Assembly: GCA_007126035.1 (NCBI GenBank)
Contig: SLCC01000036.1
Location: forward strand, 1 to 33,311
DNA length: 33,311 bases
Reading direction: 5' to 3'
From: Gemmatimonadota bacterium
Lineage (GTDB): Bacteria > Gemmatimonadota > Gemmatimonadetes > Longimicrobiales > RSA9
Part shown: positions 1 through 9,400 of the stretch, piece by piece
How positions within the stretch are numbered: position 1 is the stretch's first letter
Layout of the letters: each line of letters begins with the position of its first letter
Made by a program: the position numbers and the translations under genes
Notes under the pieces: generated by a model
What the model saw: only the letters and a program-made list of their open reading frames with translations
Told to the model about the DNA's origin: nothing
Databases searched by the model: none

Positions 1-48
1 CAGCGGGACTGGCAGCGGGACTGGCAGCGGGACTGGCAGCGGGACTGC
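1..48. repeat. 12-bp tandem repeat, about four copies
   Basis: The unit CAGCGGGACTGG is repeated nearly perfectly about 3.9 times and runs into the left edge of the window, so the full array may be longer. It lies outside any convincing gene, downstream of the M55 gene. A 12-bp unit keeps reading frame, so it could be the end of a repeat-bearing protein beyond the edge, but no such gene can be seen here. Confidence 0.9.
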
Positions 49-168
49 AGAGTACAGCGCGCATCGAGACTTCCTCTTTCCGGCTCATGATGTTCAGGCG
101 ATCGGTTGACGGCATCCGCCACGGCGGCCCCGGTAGGCGGTACTTGGATCGGCGGCACCCGGGAAGGC

Positions 169-197
169 GTCGCCCGGGTCGACTGCGCCCGGGCGAC
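169..197 (-). terminator. GC-rich stem-loop after the M55 gene
   Basis: GTCGCCCGGG (169-178) and CCCGGGCGAC (188-197) form a perfect 10-bp stem with a 9-nt loop. It begins five bases beyond the stop codon of the minus-strand M55 gene. There is no run of T after it on that strand, so intrinsic termination is only a possibility. The position directly after a stop codon is the main argument. Confidence 0.5.
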
Positions 198-202
198 CTT
201 CC

Positions 203-1342
203 TCAGCGCGACCCGAAGAAGCGTTGGTCCGCGGGCGGCGTCGGCGGCTCGGGTGGAGTCCAGCGGCCGGACTCGTAGTCGAGCCAGCGCCGGAACAGCC
301 GGTCCGAGTAGTCGGCCATGATCTGCTCACCGTCGTGGTGGGCACGCACGCTCTCCAGCAGGACCTGTTGATAACCGAAGCGGGCTATGCCCGTCAGGGC
401 GATCACGCCGTCGAAGGCGGCCTGGAAGTTGGCGGCGGTGAAGGCCACGCTGTCGCCGTCGTAGTCCAGGCCCGGCACGTCACGGAACATCTCCACCGAC
501 GCCGGCGGGACGGCGCGGAGGGCGGCACGGACCGGCTCGCCGATCCGCATGGCCCGGGCCTGATCCCGATGCCGGAGGGCGCGGCTGGCCGCCTCCCGCA
601 TCTCCGCGTGCACCTCCGCCACCGGTCGGAGCTCCGCCGACGACGCGCTGGTGGCCGTCTTCACCGTCACGTACTCCACCCACGGCATGCTCCCGGCCAG
701 CTGGGCGCCGAGCCGGTCGTCGCCGGTGGCCAGGATCACCGGCACGCCCACCCGGCCCCAGGCGTACCCGATGATCTCCGTCTCCGTCAGCGGCATGTCG
801 TTCATGACGATGTCCATGCCCAGCGTCCAGGTGTGGGACGCGAATCCGCCCCGGCCCGTGCTGGCGTGCATGCCCACCACCACCACGGCGTCGTACAGGT
901 CAGGCTCCACCAGGTCCACGTACGGCCGGAACGCCTCGTCCCGGAAGACAGCCGTGGCGCGAGGGTCCATGCGGTCCAACAGAATGTCCGGCTCCGACCA
1001 GTTGCCGCTGCCATGGGCGTCAACTACGTCCACCAACAAAGCGCCGCCGGCAAATAGACCGTCGATCACCGCGTTGACGTCGTCCGTCAGGAGTTGGCGG
1101 CCCAGGCGGTATGCCGCCGGCTTCGAATAGCGGAAGGTGTCCGGGTCGTCCTGACCCGACAGGCCCTCCATGTCGTAGTAGACCATGACCCGAAGCCCCT
1201 CCGGGTCCGTTGGACGTGGCGACTCCAGCGTCCGCGCCTCGTCGGCTACAGGGTTCGGCACCGCCCCACAGCCGGTCAATACCAACAAGAGCAGCGAACA
1301 GCACAGCGCAGCAGCGATACGGTCAATGGTTCCGGTGCGCAT
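203..1342 (-). CDS. M55 family D-aminopeptidase, lipoprotein
   Basis: This is a zinc peptidase of the M55 (DppA) family, which removes N-terminal D-amino acids such as D-Ala from short peptides. The family's metal and catalytic positions can all be placed: D57 and E59 in YYDMEG, H110 in VDAHG, H159 in GMHA, the nucleophile-type H170 in ASHTW, and E187 twelve residues before GVPV. Residues 1-24 form a signal peptide ending in LTGC, so C25 is a likely lipidation site. Bacillus DppA is cytoplasmic, so a lipid-anchored form implies work in the periplasm or at the surface. ATG at 1342 has GGAAG seven bases upstream. The gene lies 236 bp after the AI-2E permease gene on the same strand. Product class is secure; the substrate is inferred from the family. 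Confidence 0.88.
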   Translation of the reverse strand: MRTGTIDRIAAALCCSLLLLVLTGCGAVPNPVADEARTLESPRPTDPEGLRVMVYYDMEGLSGQDDPDTFRYSKPAAYRLGRQLLTDDVNAVIDGLFAGGALLVDVVDAHGSGNWSEPDILLDRMDPRATAVFRDEAFRPYVDLVEPDLYDAVVVVGMHASTGRGGFASHTWTLGMDIVMNDMPLTETEIIGYAWGRVGVPVILATGDDRLGAQLAGSMPWVEYVTVKTATSASSAELRPVAEVHAEMREAASRALRHRDQARAMRIGEPVRAALRAVPPASVEMFRDVPGLDYDGDSVAFTAANFQAAFDGVIALTGIARFGYQQVLLESVRAHHDGEQIMADYSDRLFRRWLDYESGRWTPPEPPTPPADQRFFGSR

Positions 1343-1578
1343 CGGACACTTCCGTGTTGTGGTCGTCGGGTTTCTCCGATCCGCGAATGTACTGATCGCC
1401 GGGTCGCCCTGCCAGCCGCGGCGCCACTGGACCCGGGGCGAGAACCAGAGGGGCCCGGAGGGACGCGGGCGTGGCGCGATCGAAATCTTGATAGCAATCG
1501 GACAGGTCGATCAGCGCTTACGCACCGAGAGCGGCGGGGCGCCTGCCTGGAGCGAGGAAGCGGGCGGGGGCTGGGGCA

Positions 1579-2610
1579 CTAATGGCCGGGCCGCTCCAGG
1601 TATGTCTTCTGGATCGTGACCATGACGACGGCGGCCAGCGGCGTGGCCAGCGCGATGCCCAGCGTCCCCAGCAGCAGCGCCATGCCGATCTGGACGGCGA
1701 CGGTGATGGCCGGGGGCAGATAGACCATCTTCTGCTGGATCAGGGGATCGATGACATAGCCCTCGATGTGCTGGATGACGGTGTATACGACAATGGCGTA
1801 GAGGGCGTCGGTGGGTCCTTCCATGAGCCCTACGATGGCCACGGGTATGGTTCCCAGGACCGGTCCCAGGTAGGGGATGAAGGTGAGAATGCCGACGGTG
1901 AACCCTACCAGTCCGGCAAGCGGAAGTCCCATGATGAGCATGGCGATCCAGGTGGAGACGCCCACCATGATCATGGCCAAGGCGCGCCCGATGAGCCACC
2001 AGCGGATGGTGTAGCCCAGGGTGTCGATGAGCTCCCGCGCCTGGTCGCGGTGGTCGGACGGTACCAGGAGGAGGGTGCCGCGCCGGTACAGCCCCGGGTT
2101 ATAGGCGACGAACAGGCCGACGAAGAGGAGGGTGAGCACGTACGCCGTGGTCTGGACGGCGCCCGGTACCATGCCGGCGGCCAGGGCCAGGAAGTTGCCG
2201 TTCTGATCGTCGTCCTCGTTGTCGCCGGGAAGCTCCCCGCCCAGCCCGTACCGATCCAGGAACGACCTCACCTGCTCGACGGCGTGAGGCAGCGCCTGCC
2301 ACAACTGCTCCACCTGGGCCACCAGTTCCGGCGCCACGTACCAGATCCCCAGCGCGCCCAGACCCACCAGGGCCAGCAGCACCACGGTCAGGGAGACGCG
2401 GCGAGACAGGGGCGTGCGGGCGGCGATGGGGTCGGACAGGGCCCGCAGCAGGATGGCCAGCAGGATGCCGCCGAAGATCAGGAGCAGGATGTCCACGGCC
2501 AGCCACGCCACCACGGCCACGCTCGCGATGGCTACGGCGACGGTCACGCGCCATATGTACTCCCGGCGGTCCGAGCGGCCTGGCTCCAGGCGATCCGAGC
2601 GGTCTGGCAA
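1579..2610 (-). CDS. AI-2E family (PerM/YdiK-like) membrane permease
   Basis: A polytopic membrane protein of 343 residues with the layout of the AI-2E transporter/PerM family. Two hydrophobic segments lie at about 20-50 and 70-90, followed by a polar stretch at about 95-150 with an acidic GDNEDDD patch. The C-terminal half has several helices, with the family's characteristic PYLGP and YVIDPLIQ stretches. Members export varied small molecules or ions (AI-2 in E. coli TqsA, sodium/proton exchange in others), so the substrate cannot be named. The start is a TTG at 2610, chosen because GGGGA lies six bases upstream; no ATG near the N-terminus fits. The long frame on the opposite strand is an antisense shadow. 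Confidence 0.85.
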   Translation of the reverse strand: MPDRSDRLEPGRSDRREYIWRVTVAVAIASVAVVAWLAVDILLLIFGGILLAILLRALSDPIAARTPLSRRVSLTVVLLALVGLGALGIWYVAPELVAQVEQLWQALPHAVEQVRSFLDRYGLGGELPGDNEDDDQNGNFLALAAGMVPGAVQTTAYVLTLLFVGLFVAYNPGLYRRGTLLLVPSDHRDQARELIDTLGYTIRWWLIGRALAMIMVGVSTWIAMLIMGLPLAGLVGFTVGILTFIPYLGPVLGTIPVAIVGLMEGPTDALYAIVVYTVIQHIEGYVIDPLIQQKMVYLPPAITVAVQIGMALLLGTLGIALATPLAAVVMVTIQKTYLERPGH

Positions 2611-2666
2611 AATTCGTCCCCTGGCTGAGCGGGTCTTGCATCAGCCAGGGTTTCCGCTGCATCTCG

Positions 2667-2757
2667 CGGGCCAGCCGCTCCACCCGGGGCGGTCTGGTCC
2701 GCCGCTGGACCCGGGCCAGCCGCTCCGCGTGGGACCCGGCTGGTCCGCCGCTGGAGG
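2667..2757. repeat. Imperfect 45-bp tandem duplication
   Basis: Two adjacent units of about 45 bp (2667-2711 and 2712-2757) share a 15-bp block, CGGGCCAGCCGCTCC, at 2667 and 2712. They also share a 16-bp block, CTGGTCCGCCGCTGGA, at 2694 and 2740. The repeat lies in the 237-bp spacer between the tricorn-like gene and the AI-2E permease gene. No function is evident. Confidence 0.75.
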
Positions 2758-2787
2758 AGCAGCTTCCGCCGGCACTCCGTCCTCCGG

Positions 2788-2823
2788 CTCCGCTCCCGAC
2801 GCCACACGGCACCGGGAGCGGAG
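2788..2823 (-). terminator. GC-rich stem-loop after the first tricorn gene
   Basis: CTCCGCTCCCG (2788-2798) and CGGGAGCGGAG (2813-2823) form a perfect 11-bp stem with a 14-nt loop, 24 bases beyond the stop codon of the minus-strand tricorn-like gene. No T-run follows. It separates that gene from the AI-2E permease gene downstream and is a plausible terminator or mRNA 3'-end stabiliser. Confidence 0.5.
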
Positions 2824-2847
2824 AGAGCGCGCGCTGCGATCCGTGGC

Positions 2848-5800
2848 TCAGTCGCTGCCGCCGCCACCGGCGGGCGTCACCACCGGCGCGCGGCGTATCG
2901 GTCCGGGCGGCGTCTCGGGCCGCTGGTACTGGGGCCTGGCCAGCTCCTGTAGCAGGTACTCTACGGCCCGCTCGATCATTGGCTCGCGGCCGGCGGCGAT
3001 CTCCTCGGGTCGGTCCAGCACCTCGATGTCGGGCGCCACGCCCTCTCCCTCCACCGCCCACTCGCCGTCCTTGTCCACGAAGGCGAAGGCGGGGATGGAG
3101 AGGCTGCCGCCGTCCACGAAGCCGGGGTTGCCGCTGATGCCGATGAGCCCGCCCCAGGTGGTCTCACCGATGAGCGGTCCCAGCCCGAGCTGACGGAAGT
3201 AGTACGGGAAGGCGTCTCCGCCCGACGACGACTGGCCGTTGATGAGCACGGCCTTCGGCCCGGTGTGCACCACGAACGGCTGGCTGTAGAGGTCAAGGTT
3301 CCGGCGGGACCAGAAGTTCAGCAACGGCCGTCCAACCGTGAGCGCCATCTCCTCCGGGATGAAGCCGCCGCCGTTGTAGCGGTCGTCCAGGATCAGCGCC
3401 TCCATGCGATGCTGCGGCCGGAACCCCTTGAACAGCTCACGGTGCCCCGGGATCGACGTGTTGGGCAGGTGGATATACCCGATCCTCCCGTCGGACAGGC
3501 TGTCCACCAGCGCCGCGTTCCGCTGGATCCAGGCCTGGTAGCGCAGGCCGTACTCGTTGGCCACCGGCCGGATCTGGTAGCTGCGGGCGCCCCGCCGGTC
3601 GGGCCGGTCGTTCACGGTGATCTCCACGATCCGGTCGGCTTTGTTCACGAGGAACCGGTACGGGTTCTCACGAGTCGTGACCTCCTCGCCGTCGATGGCT
3701 ATGAGGTAGTCACCTTCCCGCACGGCGATGCCCGGCTCGGTCAGCGGTGAGCGGAACTCGTTGTGCCAGTTCTCGCCCGGGAAGATCCTGGCGATCTGGT
3801 AGTACTCGCCGGCGGGCTCCAGGTCGGCCCCCAGGAGGCCGACGTCCACGCGGGTGGGCCGCGCCATCTCGGGCGAGGAGTTGACGTAGGCGTGGCCGGC
3901 GTTGAGCTCGGCGATCATCTCCGCCAGCAGGTAGTCAAGGTCGGCCCGGTGGGCCAGGTGGGGCACTAGCGGCTCGTAGCGGGCCCGCTTGGCGGCCCAG
4001 TCCACGCCGTGCATGTCCGGGTCGTAGAACCAGTCCCGCATGATGACCCAGGCGTCGCTGAAGATCTGGGCCCACTCGACCCGGGGGTCGATGCGCAGCT
4101 CCATGCCGTCCAGGTCCAGCCGGCCCGCGTCGCTCCTCTGACCGGGCCGGAGCGGCACGATGCCGTAGTCGTTGCCCCGGCGGTAGAGCAGGGACTTGAA
4201 GTCGGGCGTCACGGCGTAGGCGGTGATGCCGTTCATGATGGTTTCGGCCTTGCGCGCCTCCACGTCGTAGCGCTGGAGCTCGCCGCCGCTCATGAAGAGG
4301 ACGCCTTCAGCCACGCCCATCAGGTTCCTGTACGACCCCGGCCGCAGGTCCGGCAGCGCCACGACCCGGTCGCCCAGGCCTGCCAGGTCGATTCGTATCT
4401 GCTGCGGTGCATCGCCGGACCGGCCGGCGCCCCGGGCACCGGCACGGGCGCCGGTGGCCTCACCGTCACCCTCTCCGCCAGGCCGGGCGCCCGGCTCCTC
4501 GTCGCTCCGCGGCGGGAACGGGTGGGGATCGGTAGCCCTCAGGGTGGCGGCGAAGATGCGGCTGTCGAAGCCCCGGTTCCCGTAATTGAAGTCCCGGGCC
4601 GAGACGAAGTAGAGGTAGCGGCCCTTCGGGTCGAACACCGGGCTGGACTCGCTGGTCATGTCGCCCGTGACCTGGGTGGCGTCGGCGGACTCGAAGGAGT
4701 AGAGCCAGACCGAGCTCATGGTGTTGGCCCCGGTCTTCGAGTACGCGATCCAGCGGGAGTCCCCGGACCAGGAGAAGTCCGTGAGGGAGCCGGTGCTGGT
4801 CTGGTCGATCTCGGTTATGCGCCGGGTCTCGATGTCGACGGCGCGCAGCCGGTTCTTGTTGTCGCCCCACGCTATCCAGCGCGAGTTCGGGGACCAGGCG
4901 GGATTGAAGATCCAGGCATCGCCGGCGTCGGTCAGGAGCGTGGGCTCGCCGGACCCGTCCGCGGCCATCACGTACAGCTCGTAGCTGCCGGTGGCGTCCG
5001 ACAGGTAGGAGATCCAGCGGCCGTCCGGCGACCACCTGGCGGCACGCTCCCGCTGGGCGGGTGTGCCGGTGATGTTCCGGGTGTTGCCGTGCTCCGCTGG
5101 CACGGTGAACAGCTCGCCCCGGGCGCCGAACACCACGCGCTTGCCACTGGGCGAGATGTCGAAGGACTCGATGTTCCTCCTGACGTTCCGGAAGTAGGGG
5201 GTGGTATGGGGCCGGTCGCCGGGCACGACCACGGGGACCCGCCGGGTCTGGTTGGTGGCCGGGTCCAGGTGGTACAGGTACCCGCCGTTCTCGTATACGA
5301 TGCCGCCTTCGCCGCGGCTCGGCCACAGCACGTCGTACTCGGTGTGGTGCGTGACCTGGGTCTTGCTGCCCGTCTCCGTGTCGTACGCCCAGATGTTCAG
5401 CTTCTCGTAGTCGTCACGGTCGGACACGAAGTAGATCGTGGAGCCGATCCACATGGGGAAGTTGTCCGTGCCGGCGAACTCGGTGATCCGCTGGCTCGAG
5501 CTGTTGGCCAGGTCGTAGATCCAGACGTCCTGCTTCCGGCCGCCTCGGTACCGCTTCCAGTGACGCCACTCCCGGCTCTTGATGTTGAAGGCCAGTTGGG
5601 TGCCGGTGGGATCGAAGGTGGCGCCGGATGCGCCCTCAGGGATCTCCAACGGCTGCTCGAGGCCGCCGTTCGGGTCCACCAGGTAGTACCGGCCCACCCG
5701 CCCGCCCCACGGCGTGCGGCTGGCCCGGACCAGGATCTTCGAGCCATCCGGCGTCCAGTCCATGACCAGGTGGTCGAACCCGCCGCGAGGCGTCAGGTCG

Positions 5801-6249
5801 CCAGCGTCCGGATAGTAGGTGAGCTGGCGAGGCTCGCCGCCCTCGGCGGGGACCAGGTAGACCTGGCGCGTGCCGGCGTACTCACCGGAGAACGCTATCC
5901 AGCGGCCGTCGGGGCTGAAGCGGGCGAACATCTCGAGTCCCTCGTGAGACGTGAGCCGGGTGGCCCGGCCGCCGCTCAGCGGGACCGTGTACAGGTCTCC
6001 CGCATAGGTGAAGACCACGTTCTGCCCGTGGATATGTGGGAAGCGCAGCAAGCGGGTCTCTGCCGCCGCTGGCGCATCAATGCTGCCGGCCAGGGCGGCC
6101 GGAGCGGTCGCCGCCGGCAATTCGGCCGTCGCCTGGCCGTACGCTTGCGCCATGATCGGCGAGGCGGACGCCGTCGCCATTAGAGCTGCTATCAGGACGG
6201 CGTGGATCGACCTCGCGGCCGGCCCTGTCGTGAGCTGGAATCGGAACAT
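2848..6249 (-). CDS. Tricorn-like protease, exported (paralogue 1)
   Basis: A 1133-residue serine protease with the tricorn plan: signal peptide (MFRFQLTTG...SPIMAQA), two beta-propellers built from TolB/PD40-type repeats (SPDGRWIAF, SPNSRWIAW and similar), a PDZ-like segment, and a C-terminal S41 protease domain. Against the Thermoplasma tetrad (S745, H746, S965, E1023), H786 lies in NAGHAYV, the nucleophile is about S1009 in SSSGGDAF, and the Glu is in VEGEGV. The S745 position is Gly785. A disordered insert rich in Gly, Arg and Glu separates the two propellers. ATG at 6249 was chosen over an upstream in-frame ATG at 6501 because it gives a clean signal peptide and has GGAG nine bases upstream. 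Tricorn proteins classically degrade peptides in the cytosol; export here suggests periplasmic peptide breakdown. The gene is divergent from its paralogue. Confidence 0.9.
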   Translation of the reverse strand: MFRFQLTTGPAARSIHAVLIAALMATASASPIMAQAYGQATAELPAATAPAALAGSIDAPAAAETRLLRFPHIHGQNVVFTYAGDLYTVPLSGGRATRLTSHEGLEMFARFSPDGRWIAFSGEYAGTRQVYLVPAEGGEPRQLTYYPDAGDLTPRGGFDHLVMDWTPDGSKILVRASRTPWGGRVGRYYLVDPNGGLEQPLEIPEGASGATFDPTGTQLAFNIKSREWRHWKRYRGGRKQDVWIYDLANSSSQRITEFAGTDNFPMWIGSTIYFVSDRDDYEKLNIWAYDTETGSKTQVTHHTEYDVLWPSRGEGGIVYENGGYLYHLDPATNQTRRVPVVVPGDRPHTTPYFRNVRRNIESFDISPSGKRVVFGARGELFTVPAEHGNTRNITGTPAQRERAARWSPDGRWISYLSDATGSYELYVMAADGSGEPTLLTDAGDAWIFNPAWSPNSRWIAWGDNKNRLRAVDIETRRITEIDQTSTGSLTDFSWSGDSRWIAYSKTGANTMSSVWLYSFESADATQVTGDMTSESSPVFDPKGRYLYFVSARDFNYGNRGFDSRIFAATLRATDPHPFPPRSDEEPGARPGGEGDGEATGARAGARGAGRSGDAPQQIRIDLAGLGDRVVALPDLRPGSYRNLMGVAEGVLFMSGGELQRYDVEARKAETIMNGITAYAVTPDFKSLLYRRGNDYGIVPLRPGQRSDAGRLDLDGMELRIDPRVEWAQIFSDAWVIMRDWFYDPDMHGVDWAAKRARYEPLVPHLAHRADLDYLLAEMIAELNAGHAYVNSSPEMARPTRVDVGLLGADLEPAGEYYQIARIFPGENWHNEFRSPLTEPGIAVREGDYLIAIDGEEVTTRENPYRFLVNKADRIVEITVNDRPDRRGARSYQIRPVANEYGLRYQAWIQRNAALVDSLSDGRIGYIHLPNTSIPGHRELFKGFRPQHRMEALILDDRYNGGGFIPEEMALTVGRPLLNFWSRRNLDLYSQPFVVHTGPKAVLINGQSSSGGDAFPYYFRQLGLGPLIGETTWGGLIGISGNPGFVDGGSLSIPAFAFVDKDGEWAVEGEGVAPDIEVLDRPEEIAAGREPMIERAVEYLLQELARPQYQRPETPPGPIRRAPVVTPAGGGGSD

Positions 6250-6279
6250 TTCTTCTATCTCCGGATGAACCTGCGGTGC

Positions 6280-6352
6280 GGCGCGGGTCCGCGCCGAGCG
6301 CCGTTGCCTCGGGCAACAAATGAATTGTGGGACAACGGCTGGATTCGCGCAA
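6280..6352 (-). promoter_or_regulatory. Candidate promoter and palindromes between the divergent tricorn genes
   Basis: On the minus strand TTGCGC (6352-6347) and CACAAT (6329-6324) are separated by exactly 17 bp. They match the sigma-70 boxes at three or four of six positions. Just after the predicted start of transcription is a perfect palindrome, GTTGCC-TCG-GGCAAC (6303-6317), and further along GGCGCGG-GT-CCGCGCC (6280-6295). A palindrome at the start site is where an operator would lie. The boxes are weak and the call rests on spacing. Confidence 0.25.
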
Positions 6353-6470
6353 ATCGCGGTTCGGGTGGCGCCGTGCAGCAGAAGTGCCAGCGCAACGGCC
6401 TGCTCGCGCGTCATCAGAGTATCGTGCCCCGAATCTGATGAGGACCTACACCTGTAGCGATGAGGCCAGG

Positions 6471-9400
6471 ATGAGATCCGAACACGCTCTGCCGTTGCCA
6501 ACTGCCGGACGAATGACGGCGCACCGACACCTCGCCACCACCCATCCCCGCCGGCTGCTCCTGCTACTGGTGGCCCTGCTCCTGCTGGTCCCGGCGGTGG
6601 CGGAGGCCGCGGGCACCGACGACCCCGTGCGGTTCGCCCGCTGGCCCCACGTCTCCCACGGCCAGCTGGTGGTCTCGTACCACGGCGACCTCTGGATCGG
6701 CAACGCCGACGGCTCGGACATGCGGCGCCTGACGTCCCACGTGGGTACCGACGTGCGACCCCGCTTCTCTCCCGACGGCCGGCAGGTGGCCTTCACCAGC
6801 GCCCGCGGCGGGAGTAGCAACGTCTTCGTCGTCGCGGCCCAGGGCGGCGAGCCTCGCCAGATCACGTTCCACCCGGGCGGCGACCACCTCCAGTACTGGA
6901 CGCCGGACGGCTCGGCGCTGGTGGTGGCGTCGGCCCGGGGCCCGGAGCGGTTCCGCAACCCCCTGTACCTGGCGCCGGTGGATGGCTCCATTCCCGTGCC
7001 CATGGGCATGGATGACGCCTCGGCCGGCATGATCCGACAGGACGGCGGCGCGGTGGCGTTCAACCGGAAGGGCTTCTCGTTCACCCGCCGGGGCTACCTG
7101 GGCAACAACGCTGCCGACGTCTGGGTCCAGGACCTGGGGACGGGCGCCTTCCGCCAGCTCACGAACATGGACCTGCGCTCGTACCGTGAGCAGGGGCACA
7201 ACGCCCTGCCCATGTGGGGCGTGGACGGGATGATCTACTACATCTCGGAGGCCAGCGGAGTCTTCAACATCTGGCGGATCAGCCCTGACGCTGGCACCCC
7301 GGAGCAGGTCACGTTCCACACCCGTGACGGCATCCAGTATCCGTCCATCAGCCCGGACGGCCGGACCATCTCCTACACCAAGGACTTCCATGTCTGGACG
7401 GTGGACGTGCCCAACGGTGAGCCCCACCGGATCAAGCTGTCCCTCAGGGCCGACCCGCGGGACAACCTGGTGGAGCTCCACACCTACCGGAACCGGGCGG
7501 AAGGGTTCTCGCCCTCCCCCGACGGCGAGTACCTGGCCGTGGATGTCCGCGGCCGGATCTTCATTGTGCCCGCCGAGGAGGGCGTAGGCGAGAAGATCCA
7601 GGTGGGCGACACGCCCTGGCGTGACCGCTACCACTCCTGGTCGCCTGATGGCGGGTACCTGGCTTTCATCTCCGACGAGTCGGGCGACGAGGAGGTGTGG
7701 GTCTACCAGATCGCCACCGCTGAGCGGCGACGGCTGACCACCCACGCTTCCATGAAGACCGGCGTGGAATGGGCGCCGGACTCCAGGGGCTTCGTCTTCG
7801 AGGCGGCCAATGCCCTCGTCCATGTGGACATGGAGAGTGGGAGGCAGACGGAGCTGGCCCACAACCCGGCGGGCGGTTACTCACTACACGGGTTCTCGCC
7901 TGACGGCCAGTGGCTTGTCTACAGCCGGCGGTGTGAGGACCTGAACAGCGAGGTCTACCTCTTCGACATCGAAACCCGCACCGAGCACAACATCACCCAG
8001 GACCCGTTCAACGCCATCGGTGGCATCGTCACTCCCGACCAGAAGCGGGTGGTCTTCCGCTCGAACAGGGACAACGGCACCATGCACCTGTTCGCGGTGA
8101 GCCTGACGCGGCTCGCCGACGACCCCCGCGACCCCCAGGTCCGGGAGCGGCAGCAGCGGGGCGCCACGCTCCGTGAGGCTGCGGGCGGTGGGGCACGGTC
8201 GGACACGGACGACGAGGGTGGGAGCCGGGCGAGGCGGCGGACCGCGGACCCCGCGCCCATCCGGATGGACCTGGACGGGATAGGCAGGCGGGCCGTCCAG
8301 CTCACCACGGGCGGCAACGGCGTCGGCTCCTTCTTCCTCTCCGCCGACGGTGAGACCGTCTACTTCACCAGCTCCGATTCCGATGGGCCCGGCCTCTTCT
8401 CAGTGCACATCGACGGCCGGGATCGTCGCCGGGTGACGGGCGGCAGCTTCCCGGGCATCACGCCCAGCGGTGACGTCCGTTACGTCTTCTACCGCGGCTC
8501 CAGCGCCGGTGGCACGGGCAGCGAGGTCCACCGCATGCGGCTCCAGAACCAGCGCCGGGCCCGGGTCGACTTCACCCTCCCCGTCTGGGTGGACCTGCGG
8601 GAGGAGTGGCGCCAGATCTTCGAGGAGGGCTGGCGCGTCATGAAGTACCGGTTCTACGACGAGGACATGCACGGCAAGGACTGGGAAGCAATCCGGGAGA
8701 AGTACCGGGAGCTGCTACCCTTCGTCTCCACCTACGACGACCTCTACGACGTCGCCAACAAGATGCTGGGCGAGCTGAACGCGTCGCACCTGGGCGTGTC
8801 CGGCCCGCGCAGCCGGCCCCAGTCCGCCGACTTCCGGGCCCGCTACCTGGGCTTCGAGATGGAGCCGGCCGAGGGCGGACGCTACCGCGTCAGCCACATC
8901 TACAGGGACGGACCAGCCGATCGGGAATGGCTCGACATCGCCGTCGGCGACTACGTGCTGGCGCTGGACGGCCAGGACCTCCGGGCAGGTGACAACTACT
9001 GGCGCATCCTCACCCGGCTGGTGAACGACTACGTCACGGTGCGCGTGGCCGACTCGCCCCGGGGGCAAGGTGCCCGCGACTTCAGGATGGCCACGGTCGG
9101 CTCCCTCAACGGCATCCGCTATGAGGAGTGGGTCGAGGGGAACCGGGAGTTCGTCGAGGCGGAGTCGGGCGGCCGCATCGCCTATGTCCACATCCAGGCC
9201 ATGAACCAGCCATCCCTGCGCCGCTTCGAGAACGAGATCAACCGGTTCTGGAACGCGGAAGGCATCGTGGTGGACGTGAGGTACAACGGCGGCGGCAACA
9301 TCGACCAGCAGCTCATCGACATCCTGGAGCGGCAGCCGTACCAGTTCTGGAACCCTCGGTGGGGCGCGCCCGGCTGGGGTCGTCGCCCCCGCCAGGCTAT

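Noticed and set aside
1-48. CRISPR array
   Set aside because: The 12-bp units are directly abutting with no spacers, and no cas gene is near.
1582-2628. Long plus-strand open frame opposite the AI-2E permease gene
   Set aside because: Its translation is low-complexity Gln, Asp, Gly and His without any motif. It is the antisense image of a well-conserved membrane protein in high-GC DNA.
4009-6183. A 724-codon plus-strand open frame opposite tricorn paralogue 1
   Set aside because: Composition is Val, Gly, Arg and Asp rich with no domain; the opposite strand has the full tricorn architecture.
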